A stretch of DNA of 64,000 bases. It comes from Symsagittifera roscoffensis (taxonomy: Eukaryota; Xenacoelomorpha; Acoela; Convolutidae). Location: assembly GCF_963678635.1 (NCBI RefSeq), contig NC_087064.1:75602213-75666212 (forward strand), given 5' to 3'. The notes beneath the pieces were generated by a model. The model was not told where the DNA came from. It made no database searches and saw only the letters and a list, made by a program, of their open reading frames with translations. This document shows positions 9,874-19,784 of the stretch, in pieces; position 1 is the first letter of the stretch; the number at the start of each line of letters is the position of its first letter. Made by a program: the position numbers and the translations under genes.

Positions 9874-9883
9874 TTATTTTCAG
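9874..9883 (+). promoter_or_regulatory. Candidate 3' splice acceptor before module 2
   Basis: TTATTTTCAG followed by A matches a nematode-like 3' splice site. It lies about 145-160 bases before the first module 2 start codon. Element B has a T-run ending in TTCCAG immediately before its module 2 remnant (31078-31079 and 34818-34819). This is consistent with a spliced subgenomic mRNA for module 2, as retroviruses use for env, but it is unproven. Confidence 0.35.
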
Positions 9884-9964
9884 ATTGATTTGGTAAAGTC
9901 AAATTGACTACTCAACTGTATTCAATTGAAGAAAGAGAACACAAGTTGAACGACACCTCAAGAA

Positions 9965-10004
9965 GTAATACTCAAGTTGCTCAGGTAATACTCAAGTTGC
10001 TCAG
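9965..10004 (+). repeat. 20-bp direct repeat x2
   Basis: GTAATACTCAAGTTGCTCAG occurs twice, head to tail, with a degenerate third copy just after it. Each copy ends in CAG followed by GTA, so it looks like a duplicated acceptor-like end. The function is unknown. Confidence 0.85.
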
Positions 10005-10028
10005 GTAGAACTCAATACTCAAGATCAT

Positions 10029-10220
10029 TTGGAAATTACGGAAATGGCAGATCGATTCTGGAAGTCCATGCCAACGGCTTTGAAAAAACCCACACTTGAC
10101 GAATTATACAGACGCCTGACGGACCTGGATTATACTCAAGTGGATGAGAGAATGGCAGTGATGTTGAACGCCATCCTCCAGTTGGAGGATGAGGGCGAGT
10201 GTCGGGAATCTGCGACATAA
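10029..10220 (+). pseudogene. Module 2, N-terminal piece
   Basis: A 63-residue open stretch; the ATG at 10044 is the better start because it aligns with the start of the element C homologue (complement 54109). It contains a helical segment with a DELYRRL-type motif that matches DKVYQRL in C. The TAA at 10218-10220 is followed in the same frame by the next piece, and C has no stop at this position, so this looks like a nonsense mutation in one long gene. Function is unknown. Confidence 0.6.
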
Positions 10221-10226
10221 GCAGTT

Positions 10227-11600
10227 TTGATGGTGGGCTACACCACCGATGGGATATCTAATCAAGAGCAAACCAGGTGGCTGTCTTGGAACGTAGATGG
10301 AGCAATAAGGGGGTTCGATTTGGCAAGGAACCCTGGCTTGAGTAATAACACTGAGTATGGAGCAGGGGAATTCCCACTACCGGCCAGACCATCAGCCAGA
10401 TCCACGGGCCAGAGCACGAGCAAGACACCATTGATGTCTCGAGCACAGCAGACGGGGGAAGCATATCCGGACGTCAGCATCATGAAGAGAGAGCTTGAGA
10501 GGACTCAGCGGGAGAGAAACAAGGCGAACCTCGACCGGGATCAAGCGGTGCTCGAGAGAGACCAGGCAAAAGTTGAGAGGGATCAAGCGCGGAGGGAACT
10601 GGACATGATGAGAGCTGAACAGCTACAGGCAGAAAGGGTGCGGGAGAATGCCGCCAATTGCGAGCAGCTGAAGTCAGAGCTTGAAAAGATTCAACAACGA
10701 CAGCGCGAGCTCGACATGCAGAAGGGGGCTAGGCCCAAAGAGCGGGTGGTGACCGGCTCAAGGCCAGAGTCACGCATGGAGGTGGATGAGGCTCCTAGGT
10801 CGAAGGGACGATTCAACCTCGATCGTGCTGCTCAAGAACATATGAACGAAGGGCTGGAGGTGTGGATACCGTCTGAATCAGCGTCCTCCCTGCGTGGTCT
10901 AGAGACACAAGCAATACGCCCGTTGATGGACGTCGCGCTGCCTGGATATACGCCAAGTTCGACCCCGGGTAGTAGTCAGGTGAGTGGTAGCTCGTCACGG
11001 CTGAAAGAATTGCACGAGCGGCTACAACTAAGGAATCGCGAGAGTCCAGCAAGAGTGGACCTGTCATCGACGTGGGGGGAACAACCTGTCAGGAGTGTGG
11101 TAATCTCGAGTTACAAAAAGAATACGGAAGGTAGATACCATAGGCACAATCGGATGGATTGGAGCACGGCGCAGATGGACAGGAGAGATTGCTTCCATAA
11201 CGGGGCTTGGGTGGAATACTTCACGCAGCCACGTGTGCCCGAAGGAGCGGTCCACTTGATCATAGGGGACAGCTTGCTGCGGGTATTGACCCGGATCCAG
11301 TCCCATTGGCAAACGGGAATCTTGAGTTTCGCTGGAGCCGCGACGCCGCAGATGTTGGCGACACTTGAGATGCTAGGTATGGCAAGATTATATACGGTGA
11401 CACTGATGATCGGGACGAATGACGTGTCTAGGGGGGAAGCAAGGAAGGTGATGAGGCTGCACGACAAGATGAGCTGCATTCTCGAGGAATTGCGAATTCA
11501 AATGGATCCTGCCGTTCTTACGGTGTGCACCGTCCCTTACAACATGAAAGCGGATCAACATGCAATGGAGATGAACACAAAGGTGCGGAACCTGAATTAA
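10227..11600 (+). pseudogene. Module 2: coiled coil and SGNH-hydrolase-like domain (blocks I-III)
   Basis: A 457-residue stretch in the same frame as the preceding and following pieces. Residues about 85-170 form a coiled coil with repeated RDQA-type heptads. From about residue 340 it reads as an SGNH/GDSL hydrolase: block I IIGDS with Ser349, a block II Gly in SFAGAATPQ, and block III IGTND with Asn398. SGNH enzymes cleave esters or related acyl groups through Ser, Asn and an Asp-x-x-His. The Asp/His block lies after the TAA at 11598-11600, in the next piece, so the stop splits the domain. Element C carries the same blocks without a stop here. I know an SGNH domain from CR1-type LINE ORF1, but not from the position after pol in LTR elements. 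Confidence 0.75.
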
Positions 11601-11642
11601 ATAATCAGGCTGATACACAAAAGGAGCGTCCTCCCCGTTGGG

Positions 11643-13199
11643 TTGTTGGACGTGGCCGAGCAAATGGAGCTATCTGCTTTCCCTGACGACGCATCTACTG
11701 ATGGGATTCATTTTGATAGGCCCAGAGGGGTGGAGTGGTTGAATGACGTCTTCCAAAGGCACATAAACGCGTTGGAGACAGAGTTACTAGAGACGGCAAG
11801 GGTCACGTTCGGACCAGCCCCAAATCCACCTTTCTTCAACTCGAGAGCTTTGTCCAGCCGCTTGGGGGCGACGGCTGATTCTAGAGACAGTTCGAGGGAT
11901 AGCCGAACCAAGTTGCCGGGCGCTGCGCCCATGGAGGCTGATGAGGCAACGTCATCAACGCTCCAGGGATCGATAATATCCTCGGTGGTGGTGGCGGAGA
12001 AGAAGAATCAGGAGAAACCAGTGGAGACCAAGAGGTTGAAATATGAGGAGAAGGTCAAGGAGCTGGACCTGGAGGACCTCGAGTGCAGGCTAGAGTTAGC
12101 GAAAGCTTTGGGTCTTGAGCAGGTGTCGCACGAGGACTTAGGCAGACTCCAGTGTGTGGACTGGCTGAAGGCTCACGAGACACACTTCTCGAGAGCAAAG
12201 ATAGCAGAGACGGCGGATCTGACTGGGATTCTCACAAGATCGGTGATGGGACCCATTAACTATAGACCTCTCAAGTCATTGGGGAGTCCGGGATTCGCAG
12301 TGGAGCCTCCCAAACACCGAACTAGCATTGCTAGGATTAGGGTGGCCACTCCAGCACAGTTGAGGGTGATGGACAAGCTGATGGATCCCAGGGAGATGGA
12401 ATTACCAGACGCCGCGTATGAAGGCACGAAACTGGCCAACGATCCCAGATACGGTAAACCCTGCGGGAATACGCAGCTGGCCAAGACCTTAGCTGTTTAT
12501 GACAGGGCGGACCCAGCCGCAGCGAGGGTGGTCATCGTAGCGGGATCGGACTTTGAGGGAACGTCTCCCAAATTATTTTGGCCGGAAACTCTGATATACT
12601 CATTGCCGGGAGCGGAGCTGAACCAGATGTTAACCCTGGTGGTGGCAATAAAGTCGGAGATGCCTTGCGAGCCTGAGCTGCTGCTGTTTGCAGGGATGAA
12701 CGATCACTTGCATGCGACGGGGTTTCTTGAGCAGCTCAAGGGTGATGAACCTACGCCGAAGAAGATCTGGGAAGCCATCCAGACATTATTTGCAGCCATG
12801 AATGAAGTACAAGAGAACGTTGCCTCACGATTTGGCTCCAAGACGAAAGTGGCGTTCACGACGTCCCCCGGCTACGCGAGCATGCCTCCCGCTCTACAAT
12901 TTATGTATGCAATCTTGATCTTGATAGCAGAAGGGAATGGATGGCGTATTTTGATGGCAGCTCCCAATCGGGAACTAGAACCTACAAACTTGAGACTTCG
13001 CAGGTCAGAGCTTGCGGCGACGTGGGCGGATGTGTCCCACGCGTTGAGGGGCTTTCACGAGTTGGCCGACATCCTCATCGTATTGGACGAGGTCCTCTTG
13101 CTGGAGATTTCCAACTTCGCTAGGCAACTCAAGCTCAGTCCGATTATAGGGGACGATCATCCAGTGGTGACTCACCTGACGGCCAGTCTGTGGTTTTGA
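11643..13199 (+). pseudogene. Module 2: SGNH block V and second, degenerate SGNH-like domain
   Basis: This 518-residue stretch continues the same frame. It opens with the block V of the first SGNH domain, DGIH (Asp20, His23). A charged linker follows. Residues about 295-380 look like a second SGNH-type fold: VVIVAGSDFEG in the block I position, SLPGAELNQML mirroring block II of the first domain, and FAGMNDHL in the block III position. The Ser nucleophile is displaced, so this copy is probably not catalytic. The C-terminus (about 440-518) is conserved in C as far as an LWF motif. The stop at 13197-13199 is TGA where C has TGG, so a Trp codon was probably lost. Confidence 0.65.
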
Positions 13200-13202
13200 A
13201 AC

Positions 13203-14234
13203 ATGGAGGTGACCATCACAAGCTCCACTAGTAAATCTAGAGGGCCGAGCAACGAGAGGAAGAACGTGGCCGCATCAGAGAAGCAGCTGGAGTCGATGGT
13301 GTATCGACTGACACAAGAGGGAGGCAGGTGGCCCTTCCTGACACCAAGGCTGGAGAACGCCACGGAGAAGACAAGAGAAGATGCTCCGCCTCTGGTGAAG
13401 CAGATCTGGGATTTTCTTGAGGAGCAGCTGGGAGTGGCTGAAAAGAAGGAAATGACGGTTGGCAGGTTTGTCACGGCAGCCAACGAAGTCACGATTGGAG
13501 GATTCTGGAGGGAGCACGCAAGGGGTGAGCTGAGGACGAGGAGGGATCACGAAATTCTTGAGTTCTTGAGTCCTTGTTGGGGAAAGGAGTTCCTGGCCGG
13601 AGTGTATAGCGCGAAAAATACCATCTTTAAAGCCTTCATACAGGAAATGTTGAATATGCCCATCAGTCTGTTGCTGGCACTGTACTTGGTTTACCCAAGG
13701 TACCTGTTTAATATGGGCCCACCTTACATGTTCAGTAGGGGCGTGGACACCCTCCGGATAGACGGATACTTGACATTGGTGCTTCTAACCCACGGGGAAC
13801 TGGAGTCATTCCACCGACTGATGAAATACGGAGAGCCTCTGTCGATGGGGAGAGCACACTCGAGCATTGACATTGACACCTACTCGTATAAGTGTGCTGC
13901 CGGGCTAAAGACGCTGCTGGTACAGTACCTACTGATGCAGAACCGGCACCTAACTGGAGAAGAAAAGAGCCCGAAGACAAGAGAAGAATGGAAGAAAGTG
14001 AATGGGGGCATGCCTCTATTGACGGATCTATGCCTGGCCATGAGATCAGACCCCATGGGGATGATCCGGGGGCTAAAGGAAGTCGTAACCTGTATCAATG
14101 GACCGGCAGTCACGTTCGCGTTTCCAGATCCTCTGGTGGAAGCTTATCGACACTCAGTGACCCACGTGAGCCTCATAAGCATACTAGATGGAACGGCACT
14201 TAATTGGTGTCAACAGGAGGTGCTAAGGGCATAG
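13203..14234 (+). pseudogene. Module 2: helical domain with hydrophobic segments
   Basis: A 343-residue stretch in the same frame; I do not recognise the family. It has a hydrophobic helix in the ISLLLALYLVYPRYLF region and others around TLVLLTHGELESF and LKTLLVQYLLMQNRHLTGE. The segment from MPLLTDL to the C-terminal YRHSV...LNW is conserved in element C (complement 51097-50849). The closing stop, TAG at 14232-14234, is matched by a TGA at the equivalent place in C. It is the only internal stop in module 2 that I find in both elements, so it may be a real ORF end or a recoding site. The next ATG follows immediately (TAGATG). Confidence 0.65.
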
Positions 14235-16505
14235 ATGAGCAACACGGTGCTCTTCGGAAAGGTGAAGGATCCGGAGTTGGTGGCATACAGTTTTCGAGGA
14301 CAGCTGCAGTGCAGGATGGGAGGCAAGCGCGAAGGCCCCATCGAAACTTATCCCAAGTTCTGGAACCTAAACCCCCTGACAGCAAGTGGGCAAGAGATCT
14401 TGAGAATTCCCGCATGGAAGAAGAGCTTCGAGCTGGTGAAGAGGGAGTTAGAAGCGATATTGGAGAAGGAAGTCCTGCCAGCAAGCATTCCCGAATTCCC
14501 GACAGTAAGGAGAATGACCCTGGGGATGAACAGCTCCCTGGTGGTCCCATCCCTTTTCGCAAGAGCGGCAACCGAAGAACAGCAGAAGGAGTTCATCGAC
14601 GGCTGGGATCCTCTCTTCATCGGCTACACTGCAGCGATTTATTTTCACACCAGCTATGCGAAGATAAATTCATGGACAACTCAAGCCAAGAAAATGAGAG
14701 GGTCGATGCCCCCGAAATTCGAGGTGCGAGATGCCTTGAGAATACTTGAGCGGGCAGGTCTAGAGAACCAGTTGCCAGTGTGGGACGATGGCAGGATGAT
14801 AGTGAATGAAGGGCATATCGCACTGAAAGCAGACGAGGTGCTGTTCGCCACAAGGAGATACCGGGCACCTTACGGACTAGAGCAGGTGGAAAGGGATCAG
14901 GGAGGAAAAAAGCTGGATGCAGCAGGCCCATTGCACGTGGCCCTGACAGAATACAAAGAAACGGGTCCAGCTACGCCAGCACCCCTATCAGTGGATACCC
15001 CTGGGGATAAAAGGAGTGGTCCCGTAGAGGATCGATTCAGAAGGATTCTTGAGAGAAGAGAAGCAGAATCAGGGGAGGAGAGCATGGATGAGACTCTCAG
15101 CGAAGCAGGAGAGGATATGGAGGTGGGAAATACCCCGGAGCCGAAGCCATCAGAGGAAGAGTTCACCACGCAAGAGCTGTTGAAAGATCTGAGTGGAGAA
15201 AATTGGGCAGACACTCCCACGCCACCTTTGACCTCATCTCCTCGCAAGAATCTAGAGTTGCCACTGACGAGTGAGAATCCCAACATGGGAATGATCTTCT
15301 TGAGTGCGGACAGAAAGGAGAAAAACACCTTCGAGGGAAACAGTGATGCCTTCCTAGGTACCCTGGATGCGGATGCTTGGCGAAAATTTTTGAGCGATTT
15401 TAATCGAGAAGTGGACGACGACACCACATTGGACGATTTCAAGGAGGAGCTGTGGGACACGGTGGTGAAGTTCGGAGAACCTATCCTGGTGGGGACAGGT
15501 CTGGAGGAGAAAGCTAGAGAAGAGCTGCTGAGCAAGATGGTCGAGTTGAGGAAGGCACCACGAAAGACCAGAGATGACAAATGTAAAGACAGCTCTACTC
15601 CGAAACAAAAAACTGACGATAAAATAATTGAACATGTAAGGGGGGATAAGGTCGGAACTAGTAATATAATTAAAAGTACTAATATCCTTAAGGCTCGGGC
15701 AGGGGGGAGGCAAGAGTTGGAAGGGTTGGGGGGAGACAAGGAGGTCGAATCAGTGATGATAACGACAACGCCCCCGAGTAAAGACGTCAGGTCTCGCAAG
15801 AGGAAGAGAGACGTGGAGGGATTGGGAAGTCCTTCGGCGGATGCGGTCTCGGAGAAGAACTTGAGAGAGATGGCCCCCATGGTTCTGGCACGATGGAAAA
15901 CAGCAGCCTACAAGAGTAGCTACGAGCCGAGGAAACTGCTCGATGTAGAAAAGGAGATGAAGATCCCCGCCAGTTCAGCAACGGAAGAAGACTTCAAACC
16001 TCAGAGGATAAAAATGAAGCGAGGTTCAACGAGCGGGCAGACCTGGGAAGTGGACGTCGGTAATGAATGGGTCTCAAATGAACACCAGGCTACCGGGAAG
16101 CAAGTGACTAGCGATCCTCTTGAGAAAAATAAAACGAGGAACACCGCCCGACCGTGGTGGGTAGCCCTGGAAACATTGCAGGAACTGGAAGACTGCCTGA
16201 AGAAGCTCGACAGTGGAGTGTCACGCAAACGATGCAACTGGGCTACCCAGCAGAAGGCTGGTATCAATAAATTAGAATTGGGGAGCCAGCTGAAGAGAAC
16301 TTGGCAGAGCTTGTTAAAGGATCATTTTGAAGAAGCGATGAGAACATCATCATCGGCATCGCCGTTGATGGCGAATCCCTTTATTAGGACCGCAGGGCAA
16401 CTGATGTTTGCGTGGAGCCTGTTGGGAATAGAGTTAGAGACACTAACTTCGTACGACAAGTTGAAGTTGGGAGGCAAGAACCATGCTAGGGACAACTCAT
16501 GCTAG
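14235..16505 (+). pseudogene. Module 2: unrecognised central domain
   Basis: A 756-residue stretch, still in the same frame and directly abutting the previous stop. Residues 30-220 contain a conserved region around FWNLNPL and the TPD-like Trp positions, with clear counterparts in element C (complement 50800-50267). Residues about 230-560 are an acidic, Pro/Ser-rich linker; a helical segment around AFLGTLDADAWRKFLSDF is matched in C at complement 49840-49600. The C-terminal 150 residues recur at 20941-21372 in the tandem duplicate. There the end has about 10 more residues, so this copy has a 30-base deletion near 16480. Function is unknown. Confidence 0.65.
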
Positions 16506-16697
16506 GATGCTACCTGCTTCTTGAGATGGACGATGTCGATGATGACTGACAGTACCATCCTAGCATGTCACCAGAGAGCGATTGGAAGCAAGACGCTGGA
16601 GAGGAGAGTCTCCACAGTAATCTTGAATGTGTACCAGAGTACTGGGATAGAAAAGGAAGATGGTTCTAGGCAATCTCTGGAGAGCCACAGGAAGTAA

Positions 16698-17795
16698 GAT
16701 GAGATACGGAGATTCTACAACAAGAAGTTCGAGGAGAAACACGACGTTCACCGTAACCTGGCTCCTCCAGGAGAGTACTCGAAACCCAACAAGAAGGGAG
16801 AGTATCAGTATGTGTCTGGAGTGATGGGGATGGCATACAACCCTTTCCTAGACTTAGAAGCTGGAGGTGCCCATAGAAACTATGAGGTGGCGGAGCTGCT
16901 GAAGTTCTGGACAGAAAGGATAATGGAGATAGACCCCGTGGAAAGAGAGAGACCCAGTCTGGGTTTGATTCTCGAGAGAACACCGGAAGTGATAAGTGTG
17001 CCACGCTCAAGTAAAAGAGTAGAACTAAGAATGGGTAACGGGAACGGCACGTTGACCACGAATCTAGGAGTGGTGTGGAAGTTGCTCAGGCCCTCTTGGT
17101 GTCCACATCCCCATGCGAGCCTGATCGAGGAAGTTACTGAGCGAGTGAGATTGGCGCTGACAGAGGATGAAGATTTAGCGACCTTGAGTATAGTACATAG
17201 ACTGATCCTGCCTCAGATGAAGGAGTCAAGTGAGATGACGAGCGGAACAGGGTCGGTAAAGAAGATGGAGCCGGGCAGTTGTCTTGACTCGACGTGTGGG
17301 AATGGCGAGCACACCTGTGATGGACGATCGTGCGTCAGGATACAGTCTTTCCAGAAAGAAGACCTAGTCACCTGGTTTGAAGATATCACCGAAAGGGAGA
17401 AAAGTGAGATACAGATAGTGGCTGAGTGTTGCGCGAGTACCACTGTGAACCTAGCAACAACTCTGGGATTCTTCTCGAGAATGTGTAGTCTCCAGTCACT
17501 GGAGAGGCTAGAGTCAGAACACCACTTGGTGACTGCGTTGAGCGTGGAGTCATGGCCCGGAGTGTTGCAAGTGACCCAGAAACACATCAAGAGTTGGAAG
17601 GTTGGGCTCGAAGCGGATATGGGATTTCCCATGAGCGAAGCCTATGGACTGCCTCTAAATGCGAAGTCCCTAGTGGGGTCAGTGATGGCCAACCTATGTG
17701 GCAGCCACTATCCATTGCACATGGCGATGGTGGAAGTGTTCAGCCTTAGTGCCCAAACGTGTAAGACTAGCTCGGATGTCACATCATTCACATAA
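16698..17795 (+). pseudogene. Module 2: Cys-rich domain, copy 1
   Basis: The frame is open from 16698, after a TAA at 16695-16697; the first Met in a good context is at 16812. It contains the conserved YQYVSGVMGMAYNPF motif and then, near 17264-17330, four cysteines in the pattern C-x4-C-x6-C-x4-C. All four minus-strand repeat units of element C keep this spacing, except for single substitutions of the second Cys. A pattern this regular suggests metal binding or disulphides, but I recognise no family. The frame derails near 17745, where C unit 4 reads straight through. Confidence 0.65.
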
Positions 17796-18378
17796 GCTGT
17801 TGAGGAAGATCCGAGGAACAGTGCCTAAAGAACAAAGGGACGACTTGAGTGAAATCTGGGGTGAAGGACTTCTAGGCTTGGAGAGCGAAAATACAAGTGA
17901 CCTCGAGAGACAAAACGTGATTGGGAAACCCATGGTAAGTGCCCCAAACTTGGAAGAAGTCGACGTGATACACGAGAAGATGATGGAACTTGAGCCTCTC
18001 CTAGAAGCCTCGGGAGAACGCAATCTTAGGAGCATCGACCTCACACACGGGGATTGTCCGTGCCACTGTCTGGCGCAGACAGTGGGGTACCCAGACCAAG
18101 CCAATCTCTGCCTGATCTGGGATGTAGAAGAAATCAGGTCGTTGGGACTACCCGAGCATCAACAAAAAGTGACCATCTTGGTGGTGAGCACAATGCTGGC
18201 TCTACGATGGATGGAAGAAAACATGGCAAAGTATCGAGAATCGAAGACGCCAACAGCAGAGTCGATTCACGCGATAGATTACAGCAGGAGACTTGAGTTG
18301 TTCGAGACAGCATGCAAGGTGTTCGCCATACCAATGGAAGTCAGACACGTGTGGAGCCGCTTGAGATTCTTTCCTTGA
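17698..18378 (+). pseudogene. Module 2: PCHC domain, copy 1
   Basis: This is the continuation in the next frame; the true join is near 17745, so the ATG at 17698 is not meaningful. The region carries PKRVRLARMS, then HGDCPCHCLAQT, YPDQANLCLIWD, and a hydrophobic strand-like TILVVSTMLAL. All four are conserved in the units of element C (for example HGEYPCHCLVQT). It ends at a TGA (18376-18378) where C has a Trp codon. Fold and function are unknown. Confidence 0.6.
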
Positions 18379-18426
18379 TTTCGCGCGACGTTAACATCCT
18401 GGTTATATGTAGCGACGAAGGATCAC

Positions 18427-18840
18427 ATGAGGAAACATCAAAAGGAATATCGACAATTCCAGGCCGAGATAGGACCAGATGGCTTCAAGAGACCTCTGCT
18501 GACCCATCGAAATGCAATCACGACGGGGTGGAAAAGAGTGGGTAGAGTATCCAGAGACAACACTAGAGCGAGGGAATCAATACTAGAGGAGGACCTGGCG
18601 AAGAATGTAAGCCTGAGTCTTCACAATTCCTTCTGTTTGAACCGGGAGTCGAAGGTGAAGAGCTTACCGAATCAAGCGAAGAGATTGCAAGAGCAAAGGG
18701 AGTGGATGCGATCCTATGAACAGCTGAAGGCTTGGGAGGAGATAGTGATCAGCTCCGATGACGAAGAGGCACTATTGGAACAGATCACAGTGTCAAAAGT
18801 ATCTGGATCGGGTACCTCGAGGGCGAAGAACACGAGGTGA
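18427..18840 (+). pseudogene. Module 2: C-terminal piece, copy 1
   Basis: A 137-residue piece, in frame with the preceding one and open from 18379. It contains LTHRNAITT and SLSLHNSFCLNRESKVK, matched in element C by LLHRNAVTT and SLCLHNSFCRNRDQKIK. It ends in a charged tail. This is the natural C-terminus of module 2, because the homologues end at a similar place. Confidence 0.65.
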
Positions 18841-19265
18841 GCCAGTGGCTCGAAAGGAAAATTCTAGAGTCTTGAGTCTTGAGAGGGAGGGGGCTCGAGG
18901 GTGAACTCGGATGAAATCTGGGTTCACGAAAAAGAAATTTTACCGAATAAGATATTGTTATTAATATGCTAGATCAAAATATAAATCAAAATGCTGCATG
19001 ACAATTTCCTGATTGAATAGGACGAAAGACATTTTAAATCACCAGCTTAAAAAGCGGGAATTCATAAGGTGCAGGTGTGTGCCGGTTTTGATTGCTGTTT
19101 AGCGATAGTGTGAAAATTTTATATGGTCGTGAATTTTGGAAGGTAGATAAACTTGAGTCTGCTGCAAACTTCTGTAAATGACCACTGGCACTGTATCTTC
19201 AGTGACACTCGGGCTTCTGGGGATTCACTGACAACGACAGCACGCGATGAGGACATCGATCTTGA

Positions 19266-19284
19266 GTCCGGGGAGTATGTGCCA
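19266..19284 (+). promoter_or_regulatory. Conserved noncoding 19-mer, copy 1
   Basis: GTCCGGGGAGTATGTGCCA lies about 425 bases after the module 2 stop. The identical 19-mer is in tandem unit 2 (24134-24152) and, on the minus strand, downstream of module 2 in the distant element C (complement 38352-38370). Role unknown. Confidence 0.55.
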
Positions 19285-19784
19285 GTCGGTCATGTCTGGA
19301 AGTTTGACCTTGAGAGGCACGAAAATACGTAATTTTGGAGTGGAATTTTATTTTTCGAAATTTCGAGTAGAGCCTGTTATGCTCAGTTTTCTCGTACCAA
19401 CTGAAAACAGAAAGTGAAAAATCAGAACATCCGAATTAACAATTGCGGGAATTTACTCAAGAAAAACAGCGGGAAATTGCTATTCGCAATTTCCAGATAT
19501 AAAATAAGACACGAGTAGAGCTGTCTTATCCCGAAATAGGAGGAGAGACGATAAATAGAAGAAAGAACGACTATTCGGAACGAACTAGAGTGAACCTTCA
19601 ATGGAAAGGTGGACAGCTTGAGTGTCCCAATGGTTCATATAAAAACTCCAATTCTAGAGTCAGAATTTACTTCGATTACCAAAACTGACCAGTATTAAAC
19701 TTATTTAGTTATATTATCTAATTCTTGAGTTGCTTACCAATTTAATTACTCCTTATACTCGAGTGCATCAACATGTGAGTCCCC

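Larger units (their letters stand above)
9602..10028 (+). other. Spacer between pol and module 2
   Basis: No coding sequence is visible. The spacer holds a purine-rich stretch at 9790-9806, a splice-acceptor-like TTATTTTCAG at 9874-9883 and a 20-base direct repeat at 9965-10004. Elements B and C have spacers of similar size at the same place (about 295 and 440 bases), which suggests a shared functional gap rather than random filler. Confidence 0.6.

Noticed and set aside
14897-15880. Minus-strand open frame of 327 residues within module 2
   Set aside because: Ser/Leu-rich reverse reading of an acidic linker; the plus-strand frame is the one conserved with element C.
10029-17795. Module 2 as a run of separate short genes
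   Set aside because: All pieces up to 17795 share one frame, and at several of the stops element C has a sense codon, so most boundaries look like nonsense mutations.
10029-18840. Module 2 as a retroviral-type env gene
   Set aside because: No signal peptide, no furin-like site followed by a fusion peptide, and no C-terminal membrane anchor; instead it has a coiled coil and SGNH-like domains.
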